Shown: positions 17,830 through 28,285, numbered from the stretch's first letter. The stretch: DNA of 64,000 bases from Paludibacteraceae bacterium (GCA_016937795.1 JAFGVV010000006.1:1-64000); one strand, 5' to 3'. Notes: generated by a model not told the origin, from the sequence alone. Made by a program: numbers and translations.

Positions 17830-17837
17830 TATATTTG
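17830..17837 (+). promoter_or_regulatory. -7 promoter element overlapping the reported ansA start
   Basis: TATATTTG fits TAnnTTTG. The TTG that opens the ORF-track gene (17835) is part of this box, so the transcript should begin near 17844 and the longer start cannot be translated from it. Confidence 0.6.
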
Positions 17838-17861
17838 CAAATAAATTCAACATTAGGTAGA

Positions 17862-18896
17862 GTGGAAAAAGAAAATGCTGTCTTATTGATATTCACAGGT
17901 GGAACCATTAGCATGTCGGAAGATCCTGCAAACGGCGCTTTGAAGCCAATTGATTTCGACAGACTTCAGGAATATATGCCTGAATTAAAGAGAACGGGAG
18001 TAAAAATTAAGAGCATTCCGTTTTTGCCGCTGATTGATTCTTCAGACGTGGATCCGGCCCTTTGGGAACGAATTGCCACTACAATCGAGGAAAATTACGA
18101 GGCCTATGATGGTTTTGTGGTGCTGCACGGTACCGACACGATGGCTTACACAGCTTCGGCGCTGAGTTTCATGCTCGAAAATCTGGCAAAACCGGTGATT
18201 CTTACAGGCGCACAGTTGCCTGTAGGTATGCTTCGCTCCGACGCAAAAGAAAACCTGCTGACAGCCATTGAAATTGCCACAGCGAAGGAAAATGGGGTTG
18301 CGCTTGTACCCGAAGTATGTATTTTCTTCGAAGACACACTGTTTCGTGGCAACCGCACAACCAAGAAAAACGCCGAACATTTCAATGCATTCAATTCATA
18401 CAATTATCCGGCTCTTGCCAAAGCGGGCGTACACATAAAGTATTTCAGGACTTACATACACTATCCTACACAAGGTTCGGCATTAAAAGTACGTACAAAA
18501 GTTGATCGTAATGTAGCCATTCTGAAACTTTTCCCCGGAATAACCTCTCACACGGTAGATGCTATTCTGAACATTCCCGGCTTGCAAGCTGTGGTGCTCG
18601 AAACTTTTGGCGCAGGAAATGCACCACGTCAGTTCTGGTTTTACGATGCACTGAAAAAAGCTACCGACAAAGGAATTCTGATTGTAAATAAAAGTCAGTG
18701 TGGCACAGGAACTGTGGAAATGGGCCGCTACGAAACCAGCCTGAACCTTATGAGCGCGGGCGTAATGAGTGGTTACGACATTACTACCGAAGCCATTGTA
18801 ACAAAACTAATGTACCTGCTCGGCGAATGTGCCAACGTGCAGGAGGTAAAACGAAAACTAAGCATTAGTTTGTGTGGCGAAATGACGGTTGGGTGA
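17862..18896 (+). CDS. ansA: type I L-asparaginase
   Basis: The enzyme hydrolyses asparagine to aspartate and ammonia. TGGTISMSEDP gives the first catalytic threonine, and VLHGTDTMAYTASALSFML the second Thr-Asp pair. Together with the C-terminal KSQCGTGTVEMGRYE region these fit the cytoplasmic AnsA type of about 340 residues. No signal peptide is present. The ORF track begins at a TTG (17835) that sits inside a -7 promoter box; I prefer the GTG at 17862 (VEKENAVLLIF), preceded by AGGTAG. That leaves 344 residues. The gene converges with tyrS across a symmetric terminator. Confidence 0.9.
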   Translation: MEKENAVLLIFTGGTISMSEDPANGALKPIDFDRLQEYMPELKRTGVKIKSIPFLPLIDSSDVDPALWERIATTIEENYEAYDGFVVLHGTDTMAYTASALSFMLENLAKPVILTGAQLPVGMLRSDAKENLLTAIEIATAKENGVALVPEVCIFFEDTLFRGNRTTKKNAEHFNAFNSYNYPALAKAGVHIKYFRTYIHYPTQGSALKVRTKVDRNVAILKLFPGITSHTVDAILNIPGLQAVVLETFGAGNAPRQFWFYDALKKATDKGILIVNKSQCGTGTVEMGRYETSLNLMSAGVMSGYDITTEAIVTKLMYLLGECANVQEVKRKLSISLCGEMTVG

Positions 18897-18938
18897 TGTG
18901 ATGATGTGGTGATGTGAAAATACGATGATATGATGATA

Positions 18939-18980
18939 AAAAAAGATTTACCGACAATAAAATGTGGTAAATCTTTTTTA
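18939..18980. terminator. bidirectional terminator ansA/tyrS
   Basis: AAAAAAGATTTACC and GGTAAATCTTTTTT form a 14-bp stem with A and T runs on both sides, suiting both converging genes. A short GTGATGATGTG-type simple repeat precedes it at 18896-18935. Confidence 0.85.
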
Positions 18981-19017
18981 GTTTTAATATATATACCCCT
19001 TTAGAGCTTGGGGGTTG

Positions 19018-20310
19018 TTATTCTACAATAAGCAGATAGTAGTTTTTTTTGCCTTTTTGAGCTAGCAGATATTTTCCATCGAGCAGGCTTTCGTTGCTGA
19101 TAATGCTGTCCTGATTTTCGAGTTTCTCTTTGTTAAGACTCACACCACCCGATTGTACAAGTTTACGCATTTCACCTTTCGAAGGGAAAACCGCAGCATG
19201 ATCGACCAACAGGTCAATGGCTTTCACACCTTCGTCGAACAGTGATTTAGCTACTTTAAATTGCGGAACACCATCAAAAACAGCCAAAAGTGTATCTTCG
19301 TCCAATTTCCTCAACGCATCGGAAGTAGCATTTCCAAACAAAATATTCGAAGCTTCCACAGCGGCATTGTAGTCTTCTTCAGAATGCACCATGCAGGTTA
19401 CTTCTTTTGCAAGACGCTTCTGCAAATTACGCATATGAGGTGCAGCAGTATGCTCTGCAATCAGATTGTCGATTTCAGCTTTATCCAGCGAAGTGAAGAT
19501 TTTGATGTATTTTTCAGCATCAGTATCGCTTACATTGAGCCAAAACTGGAAAAATTTATAAGGCGAAGTATAACGACGATCGAGCCACACATTTCCACTT
19601 TCAGTTTTTCCGAATTTTCCTCCGTCGGCTTTGGTAATCAACGGACAAACAAGGGCAAAAGCATCCCCATCGGTTTTACGGCGAATAAGCTCGGTTCCGG
19701 TAGTGATATTTCCCCACTGATCAGAGCCACCCATTTGGAGTTTACAGTTTTTATTCTGATTGAGCCATAGAAAGTCGTAACCCTGAAGCAACTGATAAGA
19801 AAATTCGGTAAACGACATACCCACGCTCGACTCGGCACTGAGACGTTTTTTTACTGAATCCTTGGCCATCATATAGTTTACAGTAATGTGTTTACCGATG
19901 TCGCGGATAAAATCGAGGAAAGAATATTCCTTCATCCAATCGTAATTGTTCACCAATTCGGCAGCATTAGCAGCATCACTTTCGAAATCGAGAAATTTTG
20001 CCAGCTGTTTTTTTATGGATTCCTGATTATGGCGCAGGGTTTCTTCGTTGAGCAGATTACGTTCAGCCGATTTGCCCGAAGGGTCGCCAATCATGCCTGT
20101 GGCACCACCAATCAGGGCAATGGGCTTATGTCCGGCACGTTGAAAATGACGAAGCATCATCACGCTTACAAGGTGTCCGATATGCAGCGAATCGGCTGTA
20201 GGGTCGATTCCAACATAGGCAGTTGTCATTTCTTTGGCAAGTTGTTCCTCGGTTCCCGGCATTACGGTATGAATCATACCACGCCATTGAAGTTCTTCAA
20301 TAAAATTCAT
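19018..20310 (-). CDS. tyrS: tyrosyl-tRNA synthetase
   Basis: TyrS charges tRNA-Tyr. The class I HIGH motif appears in [17 protein letters not shown], the tyrosine pocket in [14 protein letters not shown] and [13 protein letters not shown], and the KMSKS-equivalent in [13 protein letters not shown] (the usual variant). The C-terminal S4 RNA-binding domain (about 365-430) includes [15 protein letters not shown]. The length of 430 residues is standard. The gene is preceded by a leader of about 130 nt that contains a large inverted repeat (20336-20397), downstream of a TATCTTTG -7 box near 20445-20452. Confidence 0.96.
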   Translation of the reverse strand: MNFIEELQWRGMIHTVMPGTEEQLAKEMTTAYVGIDPTADSLHIGHLVSVMMLRHFQRAGHKPIALIGGATGMIGDPSGKSAERNLLNEETLRHNQESIKKQLAKFLDFESDAANAAELVNNYDWMKEYSFLDFIRDIGKHITVNYMMAKDSVKKRLSAESSVGMSFTEFSYQLLQGYDFLWLNQNKNCKLQMGGSDQWGNITTGTELIRRKTDGDAFALVCPLITKADGGKFGKTESGNVWLDRRYTSPYKFFQFWLNVSDTDAEKYIKIFTSLDKAEIDNLIAEHTAAPHMRNLQKRLAKEVTCMVHSEEDYNAAVEASNILFGNATSDALRKLDEDTLLAVFDGVPQFKVAKSLFDEGVKAIDLLVDHAAVFPSKGEMRKLVQSGGVSLNKEKLENQDSIISNESLLDGKYLLAQKGKKNYYLLIVE

Positions 20311-20335
20311 GCGTTTATTTTTTAGTCAGTTGTCG

Positions 20336-20397
20336 CATGAAACCCGCAACAAACAAAACTTTCAGGAAAAAACCTGTTTTTAATGCCCGGTTTCATG
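20336..20397 (-). promoter_or_regulatory. structured leader upstream of tyrS
   Basis: On the minus strand CATGAAACC and GGTTTCATG close a perfect 9-bp stem around an inner AACAGG/CCTG hairpin. It lies within the 5' leader (-7 box TATCTTTG at about 20452-20445) about 25 bases before the tyrS start. A role in control of tyrS is inference; it does not look like a canonical T-box. Confidence 0.45.
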
Positions 20398-20537
20398 TCT
20401 GTATCTTTTTTAGCTCTTAATTATCAGCTTAATTTTTCAGCCTGCAAAGATACAATAAAATCGGGAGAGTGAATAAACTAAATCACAATTTCAGTATTGC
20501 CCGGTATTGTGATACAGAAACATGGCTTACTGATTTG

Positions 20538-21677
20538 TCAGGCTTTATTTCTGTGGGTGGGAAACGTAAGTATAAACTTGGTGCCTTCATTGATTTTACT
20601 GAGCACCGAAATAGTTCCGCCCAGCTTATCCACAAATTCTTTGCAGAGAATAAGTCCCAAACCAGAGCCACTTTCGTTTGCTGTACCCATTCGCGATTGC
20701 ATTTTACTATCAATACGGAAGAGTTTTTTGATGTCATCGTTTGAAATTCCAATACCTGTATCGGTAACAGTAATAATCACATTATCAGAGTTTAGCACTG
20801 CCGATGTTTTTACAAATCCGTTTTCGGGAGTAAATTTCACTGCATTCGAAATAAGATTTCTCAGAATGGTTTCAAGCATTTCCTTGTCGGTGTCAAGTAC
20901 GATTACTGAATCGAATTGCGACAGGAGTTTTATTTTCTTGTTGTCGGCCTGGCTTTTAAGAGATGTTATTATGCTTTTAATTATATCATTTACAATCAGT
21001 TTCTCGGGACTTATAACGATTGTGCCCGTTTGCGACCTCGACCATTTCAGTAGATTTTCGAGCAATTCATGACCCTGTGTAGCGGTTTTGTTTATCAGTT
21101 GTAAACTTTCGTGAATCTCGGTTTTGTCCAGTCGATCGAAATGAGAAAGCGTAATTTTTGAAAAATTCACGATACCCACAAATGGATTGCGCACATCATG
21201 GGCAATAATCGAAAAGAATTTGTCCTTTGTGGCAAGCAACTGCTTTTGCTCTTCAGCATAGGATTTGATTTGTTCGTTTTTAAAACGAATCTGCAAATGT
21301 GTATTCAAACGTGCCTGAAGCTCGGTCAGATCGAATGGTTTGGTGATAAAATCGCCGGCTCCCATGTTGAGGGCTTTTCGTTTTGCCTCGATGGTAATAT
21401 CGGCAGTAAGAATGAGCACAGGTAAATACTCATCCGGTTCAACCACTTCTTTCAACTTTTCAAGTATATCGAAACCTGACACAAAAGGCATATTAAGATC
21501 GAGTAAAATAATGTCCGGTTTGAAAGACTGAATGACCTCAATTGCTTCACGCGAATCGGTTATCGACTTTACATTCTGGTAGTTTACCATCTCGAAAAAG
21601 TTGAGTAAAACTTCGACATTCGATTCCTGATCGTCGATAATTAATATACGGGCCTTTTTGATTCTTGAAAGTATCAT
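20538..21677 (-). CDS. response regulator-histidine kinase hybrid (REC-HisKA-HATPase)
   Basis: A receiver domain comes first (residues 10-125), with the phospho-acceptor in DIILLDLNMPFVSGF and the lysine in FITKPFDL. A histidine kinase core follows: H-box FFSIIAHDVRNPFVGI near residue 158, N-box LISNAVKFTP, G1 VTDTGIGIS and G2 GSGLGLILCK. There are no membrane segments, so it is cytoplasmic. Its receiver probably takes phosphate from another kinase and changes its own kinase activity. It starts 17 bases after the stop of the 1850-residue kinase gene on the same strand, which suggests one phosphorelay. No DNA-binding output domain is present in either gene. Confidence 0.9.
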   Translation of the reverse strand: MILSRIKKARILIIDDQESNVEVLLNFFEMVNYQNVKSITDSREAIEVIQSFKPDIILLDLNMPFVSGFDILEKLKEVVEPDEYLPVLILTADITIEAKRKALNMGAGDFITKPFDLTELQARLNTHLQIRFKNEQIKSYAEEQKQLLATKDKFFSIIAHDVRNPFVGIVNFSKITLSHFDRLDKTEIHESLQLINKTATQGHELLENLLKWSRSQTGTIVISPEKLIVNDIIKSIITSLKSQADNKKIKLLSQFDSVIVLDTDKEMLETILRNLISNAVKFTPENGFVKTSAVLNSDNVIITVTDTGIGISNDDIKKLFRIDSKMQSRMGTANESGSGLGLILCKEFVDKLGGTISVLSKINEGTKFILTFPTHRNKA

Positions 21678-21694
21678 CTGTTCTTCTGTTTGTT

Positions 21695-24600
21695 TTAATT
21701 ACCTGTGTTCATATCCAGAATTTCAATAAAACGCATAATATCAAGTGGTTTTGTGAGATAGGCCTCAGCTCCCGACTGCATTACTTTTTCAACCTGACTT
21801 GTCATTGCGTCTGCACTGATTACCACAACCGGAATATCATGCGTACTTTGATTACTTTTCAGTATTTTGAGCACTTCTGAGCCGTGAATATCAGGCAGAT
21901 TCATGTCAAGTAAAATCAGATCGGGCTGAATATCGAGTGCCAGGCTCAAAGCTTTACTTCCGTAGCGTTCGCAAACGAGTCTGATTCCGGGGCGTTGACT
22001 ATCAATAACATGTTCAATAAGCTCGATATTCGACTCATTATCCTCCACATACAACACAGTACCTGTATGCAAAAGCGCTTGCACTTCTGTTGATTTCTCA
22101 ATTTGCGCTATCACATTTCTCTTCAGATTTACTGCGCTCTGTAACTCAATCCAGAATACACTTCCTTCGCCAACCACACTTTCCACGCCGACTGTACCAC
22201 CCTGAGCTGTGGTTAGTTTTTGTACCACCGAAAGCCCCAGACCTGTTCCTTCTATTCCCGTTTTATCAGAACCTATACGTTCGAAGGGATCAAAAACTCT
22301 CGATAAAAATTCAGCAGGTATCCCAACGCCGGTATCGCTTACCAAAATACGGACAGTATCGACTGAGCCGCTTTTCTCACATTTTACGGCGACTGAACCG
22401 TTCGGTTTATTGTATTTGATAGCGTTACTTAAAAGATTCAGAATAATTTGTTTGAGACTCTGACGATCGGCTTTTACATACACTTCATTCAGACCGGTAT
22501 CAGAGAAATCGAGTTTTATTCCTGAATTTTGTGCAAGTGGATGCACCACATCCAGCATTTCGGTAATTACCGAAGATAGTTTTACAGGTTCAATGGATAA
22601 TGACAATTTGCCCGACTCAATGCGCGAAATATCAAGTACTTCATTAATCAGATTAAGTAAGTGTTTACCGCTGCTCAGAATATGATGTACACCTTTCTTC
22701 TGGGACTGATTCAGTTCGCCCATTTCGAGCAGCTGCGCAAATCCAAGAATGGAGTTCATAGGCGTACGCAACTCATGGCTCATACGCGAAAGGAATTCGC
22801 TTTTTGCAATATTGGCTTTTTCAGCTTCGATTCGTGCAAGTTTAATTTCCTCCTCGGCATTTTTACGGGCAGTAATATCGACCGATACCGTAAGCAGACA
22901 CTTACGTTCGCCAATAAAAATTGAATCGGCTGACAACAACACTGTCCTTATCTCAGCACCTTTTGTACGTATAAGCACTTCGATGTCCCTGATGGGCTTG
23001 TTATCAGCAAGCTGGCTGATAATTTTGTCGCGAAGTTTATTATCAACAAATAATTTCAATAATTGATTGGATTTGCCTACCAACTCTTTCCTTTCGAAAC
23101 CCAGGGTATCTACAAAAGTTTTGTTTACGTCAATATATTCGCCTGTTTCAAAGTCGGAAATAGCCATAATAGCAGAACCAGACTCAAATGCCTTTGAGAA
23201 TTTTTGCTCAGACAACTGAATTTTCGAAATATCTTTGCTCACGCCGAATATGGCAAATTTCCCATTCCATTTTCCGGTTTTCACGCGTGTTTCAACCGGA
23301 ATTATCATGCCCGATTTACTCACAACTGGTACCGGGCAAAATTCGGCACCTCCACTGAGCATTTCTGCCACAATACGTCCGGCTTCTTCACGTCTTTCGG
23401 CAGGGTGTACCATCAATACTGATCTCTCTTTTAACTCTTGGGCTGAATATCCCAATCTATCAATCACAGTATTGTTTACATGAATTATACTTCCCTTTTC
23501 GTCGAGTACCCAAAGAAAATCATCGACAGTATTGAAGAACACCTCAAAATTCTGACGAGCCAGTTCCAACAACTGATCGGCATAATGTGCTGATAAAAGG
23601 CTATTAAGAATACCACCCCAGATATTCAGAATATTGATTTCTGACTCGCTGAACAATTTACTCTTTTTTACCATATCGATACCTACAAACCCTATCAGAT
23701 TATTTTCCGAATAAAGTGGCATGACAATTACAGATTTAATATCCTGCACCTGTAAAATATCGCGTTCTGCTTTCCAGCTATCAGGTAAATCGGACACAGA
23801 CGGAATCACTATGGTTTCGTGATTAGCAAGTTTTTTCATCCACTCCGGAAACATTGAACATGGCAGGTTGACAAGCATACCGATTGAAGGCTCCACTCCT
23901 TCATTGCACCATTCGTAGGTATTCGTCATGGTTTCCGGATTGTTGTCGAACTCAAAAATGTAGGTACGGTCAGCATCCAGAAAATTACCGATGCGACTCA
24001 ATGCCATATCAAGTCCTTTTTTGACTTCGCTATGCGGAAGTGCTGTTAATTTTGTAGATAAATGAAGTAACTCAAGTTCAAATTCTTCATTTCGTTTTCG
24101 CTCGGTTATGTCACGTGCAGCCGCATATATCCTGTCGCCTACAGGAGTACTTCTCCATTCAATCCACTTATAATTACCATCATTAGTTCTGTATCGGTTG
24201 GTAAAATTCATGATGGGCTGTTGGGATTGAAGCGATTTCATTGCCTTCAAAGTTTCATCCAGATCGTCAGGGTGTACAAAGTCCAGAAATCTTTTGTTTT
24301 CCAGTTCAGATATCGGATAACCAAGTATATCGGACCACGACTTATTTACCTTCAGGAAATTCCCCTCTGTATCGGCAATACACAGCAAGTCCAGAGCCAC
24401 GCCAAAAAACTTTTCAAGTTCATCGGTCTTCTCCCGCAGTGCAACTTCTGCCTTTGTTCTTTCGTCGATTTCAACCAGGAGATTCTGATTCACCTGCGCA
24501 ATCTCAAAGGTACGTTCGAGAATCTTTTTCTCCAGATTCTGATTTAAATCCAGAATTTGCTGCAAGTCCTTTTTTCGTTGTGAAATATCCTGTTTTATTG

Positions 24601-27247
24601 ACAGGAAATTTATAATTTCTCCGTTTTCATCTAAAATAGGCGATACAGATACAGACTCCCAGTAAAGGTCACCATTTTTCTTGCGGTTAATCCATTCATT
24701 TTTCCACACTTTTCCGGAAGTAATGGTTTTCCACAAATCATCGTACATTTCAGGTGGATTTTTTCCTGACTTAAGAATGCGTGTACTTTTTCCCATAATT
24801 TCATCAAAGGTATAGCCTGTCATTTCAGTAAAAGCCGGATTTATAAACGTAATATCGCCATTAAAACTGGTGACAACAACACCTGCAGGACTTTGTTTTA
24901 CTGCAAGAGATAAACGGTTAATGGTCTCATAATTGATCTTATTTGTGCTGATATCTCTTACAAGACTTAAAACCCTGTTGTTTCCCATAGGAGCCAAACG
25001 GGCTTCGTAATGTTTATTAACGTCATCGGTTTTGAGGACGTACTCATAAGTAATTACCTCCTGATTTTCAGTGCATTTATTTATCTTTGATAAGTGAAAG
25101 TCAATCTTATCAGCTGGAAAAATATCGGCAATATGCTTTCCAACCACATCGTCTCTGCGGATTTTATCATTATATAGTATTCCTGAAGTGTATAAATCAA
25201 TATAAGTGCCTTGTTTGTCAAGCACAAATATCAAATCGGGAATAGCCTCAACAATTGCATTCAGCCTTTCATTTTGTTGACGCATAATTTCTTCGGCTTC
25301 CTTTTTCTCGGTAATATCGATTATGTTTGCTGAAAAATATGCCGGTTCTCCTTTTTCGTTACGGATAAGCGCAGCGTTCATCAGTGTTGGAAATTCTGTA
25401 CCATCAGCTTTTACATGCCACACTTCTTTTGATGTAAATCCTCCTTCAGAAGCAATCAATTTCAGGAGTTTGTTAACCTCATTCATTTGTTCCTGAGTAT
25501 GGAAAATTGTGAGTGGTTTTCCCATAAGTTCTTCAGGCGAATATCCGTGTAAACGCGCAAAAGCTTCGTTCAGATAAATGAGATTACCAGCCGGATCAGC
25601 GATTGCGGTGCCATAGTTAGCCCTGTCAGATATTGTGCGGAATTTAGTAAGCTCTTCCTCAGCTTTCTTTCGTTCTGTAATATCTTCTTTTATAGCCACA
25701 TAATGAGTTACTGAACCATCATCGTCGAATACGGGTGCAATGGTTGATGATTCCCAGTATAGTTCACCCGATTTCTTTTTATTGTGAAAAAATCCTCTCC
25801 AGGCACTACCGTTTTCAATGGTTTCCCAGAGAATTTTATATTCGTCCTTTTGTGTTTCGCCCGATTGTAAAACCCTCGGATTATGGCCTAAAAGTTCTTC
25901 CCTGCTGTAGCCCGTAGTTTCAATTGCTTTAGGGTTTACATATTCGATATTGCCCAGAGTGTTGGTAATTACAATGCTGACCGGACTTTGATCTACTGCA
26001 CGCTGAAGCGTCCTGAGTCTGATTTCGGCTTCTTTTTCTTTTGTAATATCTCTGAAAGCAATCTGAACTACTTTTTTCTCCTCGAAATACAAAAGAGCCA
26101 GACTAACATCCAATGTGCGGATGGTTTGGTCAGGTCCATAAATCAGCCATTCGTCTTTAATACTTTTTTGTTTGAAAGTTTCCTCAATAAGACTCACTAC
26201 CTTTACAACAGACTTTTGTCCGTTTTGCTGAATTTCAGGAGAAAAATCCAGAGGTGTTCTGTCGATTATTTCTTCGCGGGGCAGGCCAATTAATGTTTCG
26301 CATGCTTTGTTACATTCAATAATTTTTAAATCGTCAACAATTATAAAAGCTTCGATGGATTGCTCAAAAAGCGCTTTATACCTCTCTTCCGTACGTTTTC
26401 TTTCTGAAACATCCCTGATAATAAAAATAAGATTAACCGGATTTCCTGCTTCATCTTTGATAAAGCTTCCGTTCACTTCAATCGGAAAATGTTCCCCATC
26501 ATTTTTTAGCCCAATATATTCTCTTGCTCCCCATAAATCGCGTTTAAACATTTCCGCTATATCTGAACCAGCCTTTTCACGAACGCTTTCTGCTGTAAAT
26601 TCAAGAATATTACGCCCGCAAATATCTTCTGAGTCATTGTAACCAAACATAATGTTTGACTGTGGTGATGCATAAATAATTTTTCCGGAAAGATCGGTAA
26701 TGGTAAGCGCATCGGGCGATGCTTTTACAAACGAACTGTAGAGATTCTCGGCTCTGTAAAGATTTTCCTCTGTTTTCTTTTTATCCTCAATTGACTTATG
26801 AATACCCACTATTTTTACCGCCTTACCTTGCGAATCCCATGCAGTGGCTTTTCCTTCATCATGTATCCAGATATAGTCAGAATTTTTTGTACGAATGCGG
26901 TATTGAGTACTGTAAACACTTGCCTTAGCGTTCAGATAATTATTCATAGCCTCAACAGCCTGTTCAAGATCGTCGGGATGTACCCTGTTTTTCCAGCCAT
27001 CATAACTATCCGAAAGATCTTCGGTAGCATCGTAACCTAATCTGGTTTTGTAATTCGCTGAATAAAAAATCCTGTCTGTTTCCAGGTTCCATTCCCATAG
27101 TCCATCGGACGAAACCTCTATACCCTGTTTGTATTTCAGCAACTTTTCGTTTTCAGATTTCAGTTCAAGCAATTGCTTTTTTAGTAATTCAATATCTGAA
27201 AGAAATATTTCGTTAGAACTGCTGTTAATCCTACTTTTTTCACTCAT
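21695..27247 (-). CDS. giant multi-PAS hybrid histidine kinase
   Basis: This 1850-residue soluble kinase reads, in order: a short coiled coil (1-45); seven PAS/PAC units (about 45-895); a coiled coil (about 895-945); an eighth PAS (945-1060); a GAF domain (about 1060-1230); two more PAS units (1230-1460); a HisKA H-box FLSRMSHELRTPMNSILG; an HATPase with N-box LLSNAIKYNKP, VSDTGVGIP and GTGLGLSVVQ; and a C-terminal receiver with LDMNLPDIHGS and LTKPLDI. Many PAC ends are near repeats (ITERKKAEEE, ITEKKEAEE, VSERKRTEE), a sign of expansion by domain duplication. No transmembrane helix is seen, so the inputs are intracellular (redox, gas, small molecule or light; inference). A TATCTTTG -7 box lies about 90 bases upstream. 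The downstream REC-kinase gene is its likely partner. Confidence 0.93.
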   Translation of the reverse strand: MSEKSRINSSSNEIFLSDIELLKKQLLELKSENEKLLKYKQGIEVSSDGLWEWNLETDRIFYSANYKTRLGYDATEDLSDSYDGWKNRVHPDDLEQAVEAMNNYLNAKASVYSTQYRIRTKNSDYIWIHDEGKATAWDSQGKAVKIVGIHKSIEDKKKTEENLYRAENLYSSFVKASPDALTITDLSGKIIYASPQSNIMFGYNDSEDICGRNILEFTAESVREKAGSDIAEMFKRDLWGAREYIGLKNDGEHFPIEVNGSFIKDEAGNPVNLIFIIRDVSERKRTEERYKALFEQSIEAFIIVDDLKIIECNKACETLIGLPREEIIDRTPLDFSPEIQQNGQKSVVKVVSLIEETFKQKSIKDEWLIYGPDQTIRTLDVSLALLYFEEKKVVQIAFRDITKEKEAEIRLRTLQRAVDQSPVSIVITNTLGNIEYVNPKAIETTGYSREELLGHNPRVLQSGETQKDEYKILWETIENGSAWRGFFHNKKKSGELYWESSTIAPVFDDDGSVTHYVAIKEDITERKKAEEELTKFRTISDRANYGTAIADPAGNLIYLNEAFARLHGYSPEELMGKPLTIFHTQEQMNEVNKLLKLIASEGGFTSKEVWHVKADGTEFPTLMNAALIRNEKGEPAYFSANIIDITEKKEAEEIMRQQNERLNAIVEAIPDLIFVLDKQGTYIDLYTSGILYNDKIRRDDVVGKHIADIFPADKIDFHLSKINKCTENQEVITYEYVLKTDDVNKHYEARLAPMGNNRVLSLVRDISTNKINYETINRLSLAVKQSPAGVVVTSFNGDITFINPAFTEMTGYTFDEIMGKSTRILKSGKNPPEMYDDLWKTITSGKVWKNEWINRKKNGDLYWESVSVSPILDENGEIINFLSIKQDISQRKKDLQQILDLNQNLEKKILERTFEIAQVNQNLLVEIDERTKAEVALREKTDELEKFFGVALDLLCIADTEGNFLKVNKSWSDILGYPISELENKRFLDFVHPDDLDETLKAMKSLQSQQPIMNFTNRYRTNDGNYKWIEWRSTPVGDRIYAAARDITERKRNEEFELELLHLSTKLTALPHSEVKKGLDMALSRIGNFLDADRTYIFEFDNNPETMTNTYEWCNEGVEPSIGMLVNLPCSMFPEWMKKLANHETIVIPSVSDLPDSWKAERDILQVQDIKSVIVMPLYSENNLIGFVGIDMVKKSKLFSESEINILNIWGGILNSLLSAHYADQLLELARQNFEVFFNTVDDFLWVLDEKGSIIHVNNTVIDRLGYSAQELKERSVLMVHPAERREEAGRIVAEMLSGGAEFCPVPVVSKSGMIIPVETRVKTGKWNGKFAIFGVSKDISKIQLSEQKFSKAFESGSAIMAISDFETGEYIDVNKTFVDTLGFERKELVGKSNQLLKLFVDNKLRDKIISQLADNKPIRDIEVLIRTKGAEIRTVLLSADSIFIGERKCLLTVSVDITARKNAEEEIKLARIEAEKANIAKSEFLSRMSHELRTPMNSILGFAQLLEMGELNQSQKKGVHHILSSGKHLLNLINEVLDISRIESGKLSLSIEPVKLSSVITEMLDVVHPLAQNSGIKLDFSDTGLNEVYVKADRQSLKQIILNLLSNAIKYNKPNGSVAVKCEKSGSVDTVRILVSDTGVGIPAEFLSRVFDPFERIGSDKTGIEGTGLGLSVVQKLTTAQGGTVGVESVVGEGSVFWIELQSAVNLKRNVIAQIEKSTEVQALLHTGTVLYVEDNESNIELIEHVIDSQRPGIRLVCERYGSKALSLALDIQPDLILLDMNLPDIHGSEVLKILKSNQSTHDIPVVVISADAMTSQVEKVMQSGAEAYLTKPLDIMRFIEILDMNTGN

Positions 27248-27532
27248 ATATTTAACTCAAGGCAATGTTTTCTCTTTTGTTTGTGCTTTTTAACGGGGAA
27301 TACAGGAATAATTTGTAAATTGTAACAATAACAAAGAACAAAGATAGTTTTTTATTTTTCTTATTACACAAAATATAACAAATAATCCATATTATCTGTT
27401 CGGCATTTAAAAAATTAACATACAATTTATTACAACAAAGAAAACCAATGTATTTTTTATGACAGTCAGATATTCTTTTTAGTCAGATTTCAAAATTATT
27501 TGTACCTTCGCTATTCATTAAATTTTGAAAAA

Positions 27533-28285
27533 ATGACATCAAAAACATTTTTACTTATCGCAATTACATTTTCATTTTGGTCGTGTTCGCAACCAAAATG
27601 GATTATTTCGGATTCCAGTTCGGTAAAAATTGCAATGGACAGCACAAAAAATGCAACTGCTGATACTGCCTACATTGCATGGCTGAAGCCTTACAAACAA
27701 AAGGTGGATGCTCAAATGAACGAAGTTATCGGCTACTCAGCCGTAACCATGCGGGCCCACAAACCCGAAAGCCTGCTCTCGAACTTTAGTGCTGATGTGT
27801 ACCTGAAAGCAGCCTCTGATTATATTAAAACTCCGGTGGACATTGCTATCGTAAACCTCGGCGGACTGAGAACACAAGTGCCCGAAGGAGATATTACCGT
27901 AAGGAAAGTGTTTGAGCTTATGCCTTTCGAAAACGAACTTGTGGTACTGTGGCTTCGTGGCGATAAACTGCTCGATTTGCTCAATGGATTTGCTGCAGTG
28001 GGCGGTCAGGGTGTGGCAGGTTTACGCATGACTATTCAGGCTGGAAAAGCCACTGATATAACGATAGGCGGAAAGGCTCTTGACCCACAAAAACTTTACA
28101 GCATTGCCACCAACGATTATCTGGCTGGCGGAAACGACAATATGCCACAACTTGCAATGCACGAAAAACGTCAGAATACAAGTCTGAAAGTTCGAAATGT
28201 GCTACTCGATTACATAAAAGGTGAAACTGCAGCCGGCCGGAAAATTGAAAGCCGGTTGGATGGAAGAATCCGGCAAAACCCCTGA
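27533..28285 (+). CDS. lipoprotein with 5'-nucleotidase C-terminal domain
   Basis: The protein matches the C-terminal substrate-recognition domain of UshA-type 5'-nucleotidases: IAIVNLGGLRTQVPEGDITVRKVFELMPFEN carries the NxGGxR nucleotide-binding motif, and IATNDYLAGGNDNMPQL the FxxGGxD-like loop. The start is placed at the ATG 27533 (MTSKTFLLIA), with a lipobox FWSC; the TTG start in the ORF track lies in the promoter region. The metallophosphatase half is missing from this polypeptide and is encoded by the next gene, 208 bases downstream. Together they probably form a periplasmic or surface nucleotidase complex for nucleotide scavenging. Length 250 residues. Confidence 0.9.
   Translation: MTSKTFLLIAITFSFWSCSQPKWIISDSSSVKIAMDSTKNATADTAYIAWLKPYKQKVDAQMNEVIGYSAVTMRAHKPESLLSNFSADVYLKAASDYIKTPVDIAIVNLGGLRTQVPEGDITVRKVFELMPFENELVVLWLRGDKLLDLLNGFAAVGGQGVAGLRMTIQAGKATDITIGGKALDPQKLYSIATNDYLAGGNDNMPQLAMHEKRQNTSLKVRNVLLDYIKGETAAGRKIESRLDGRIRQNP

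Noticed and set aside
20336-20397. T-box riboswitch before tyrS
   Set aside because: The conserved T-box sequence and terminator/antiterminator arrangement are absent.
24221-24615. Several 60-124 codon ORFs opposite the giant kinase and other large genes
   Set aside because: They lie antisense to well-supported genes with conserved motifs and have no features of their own.
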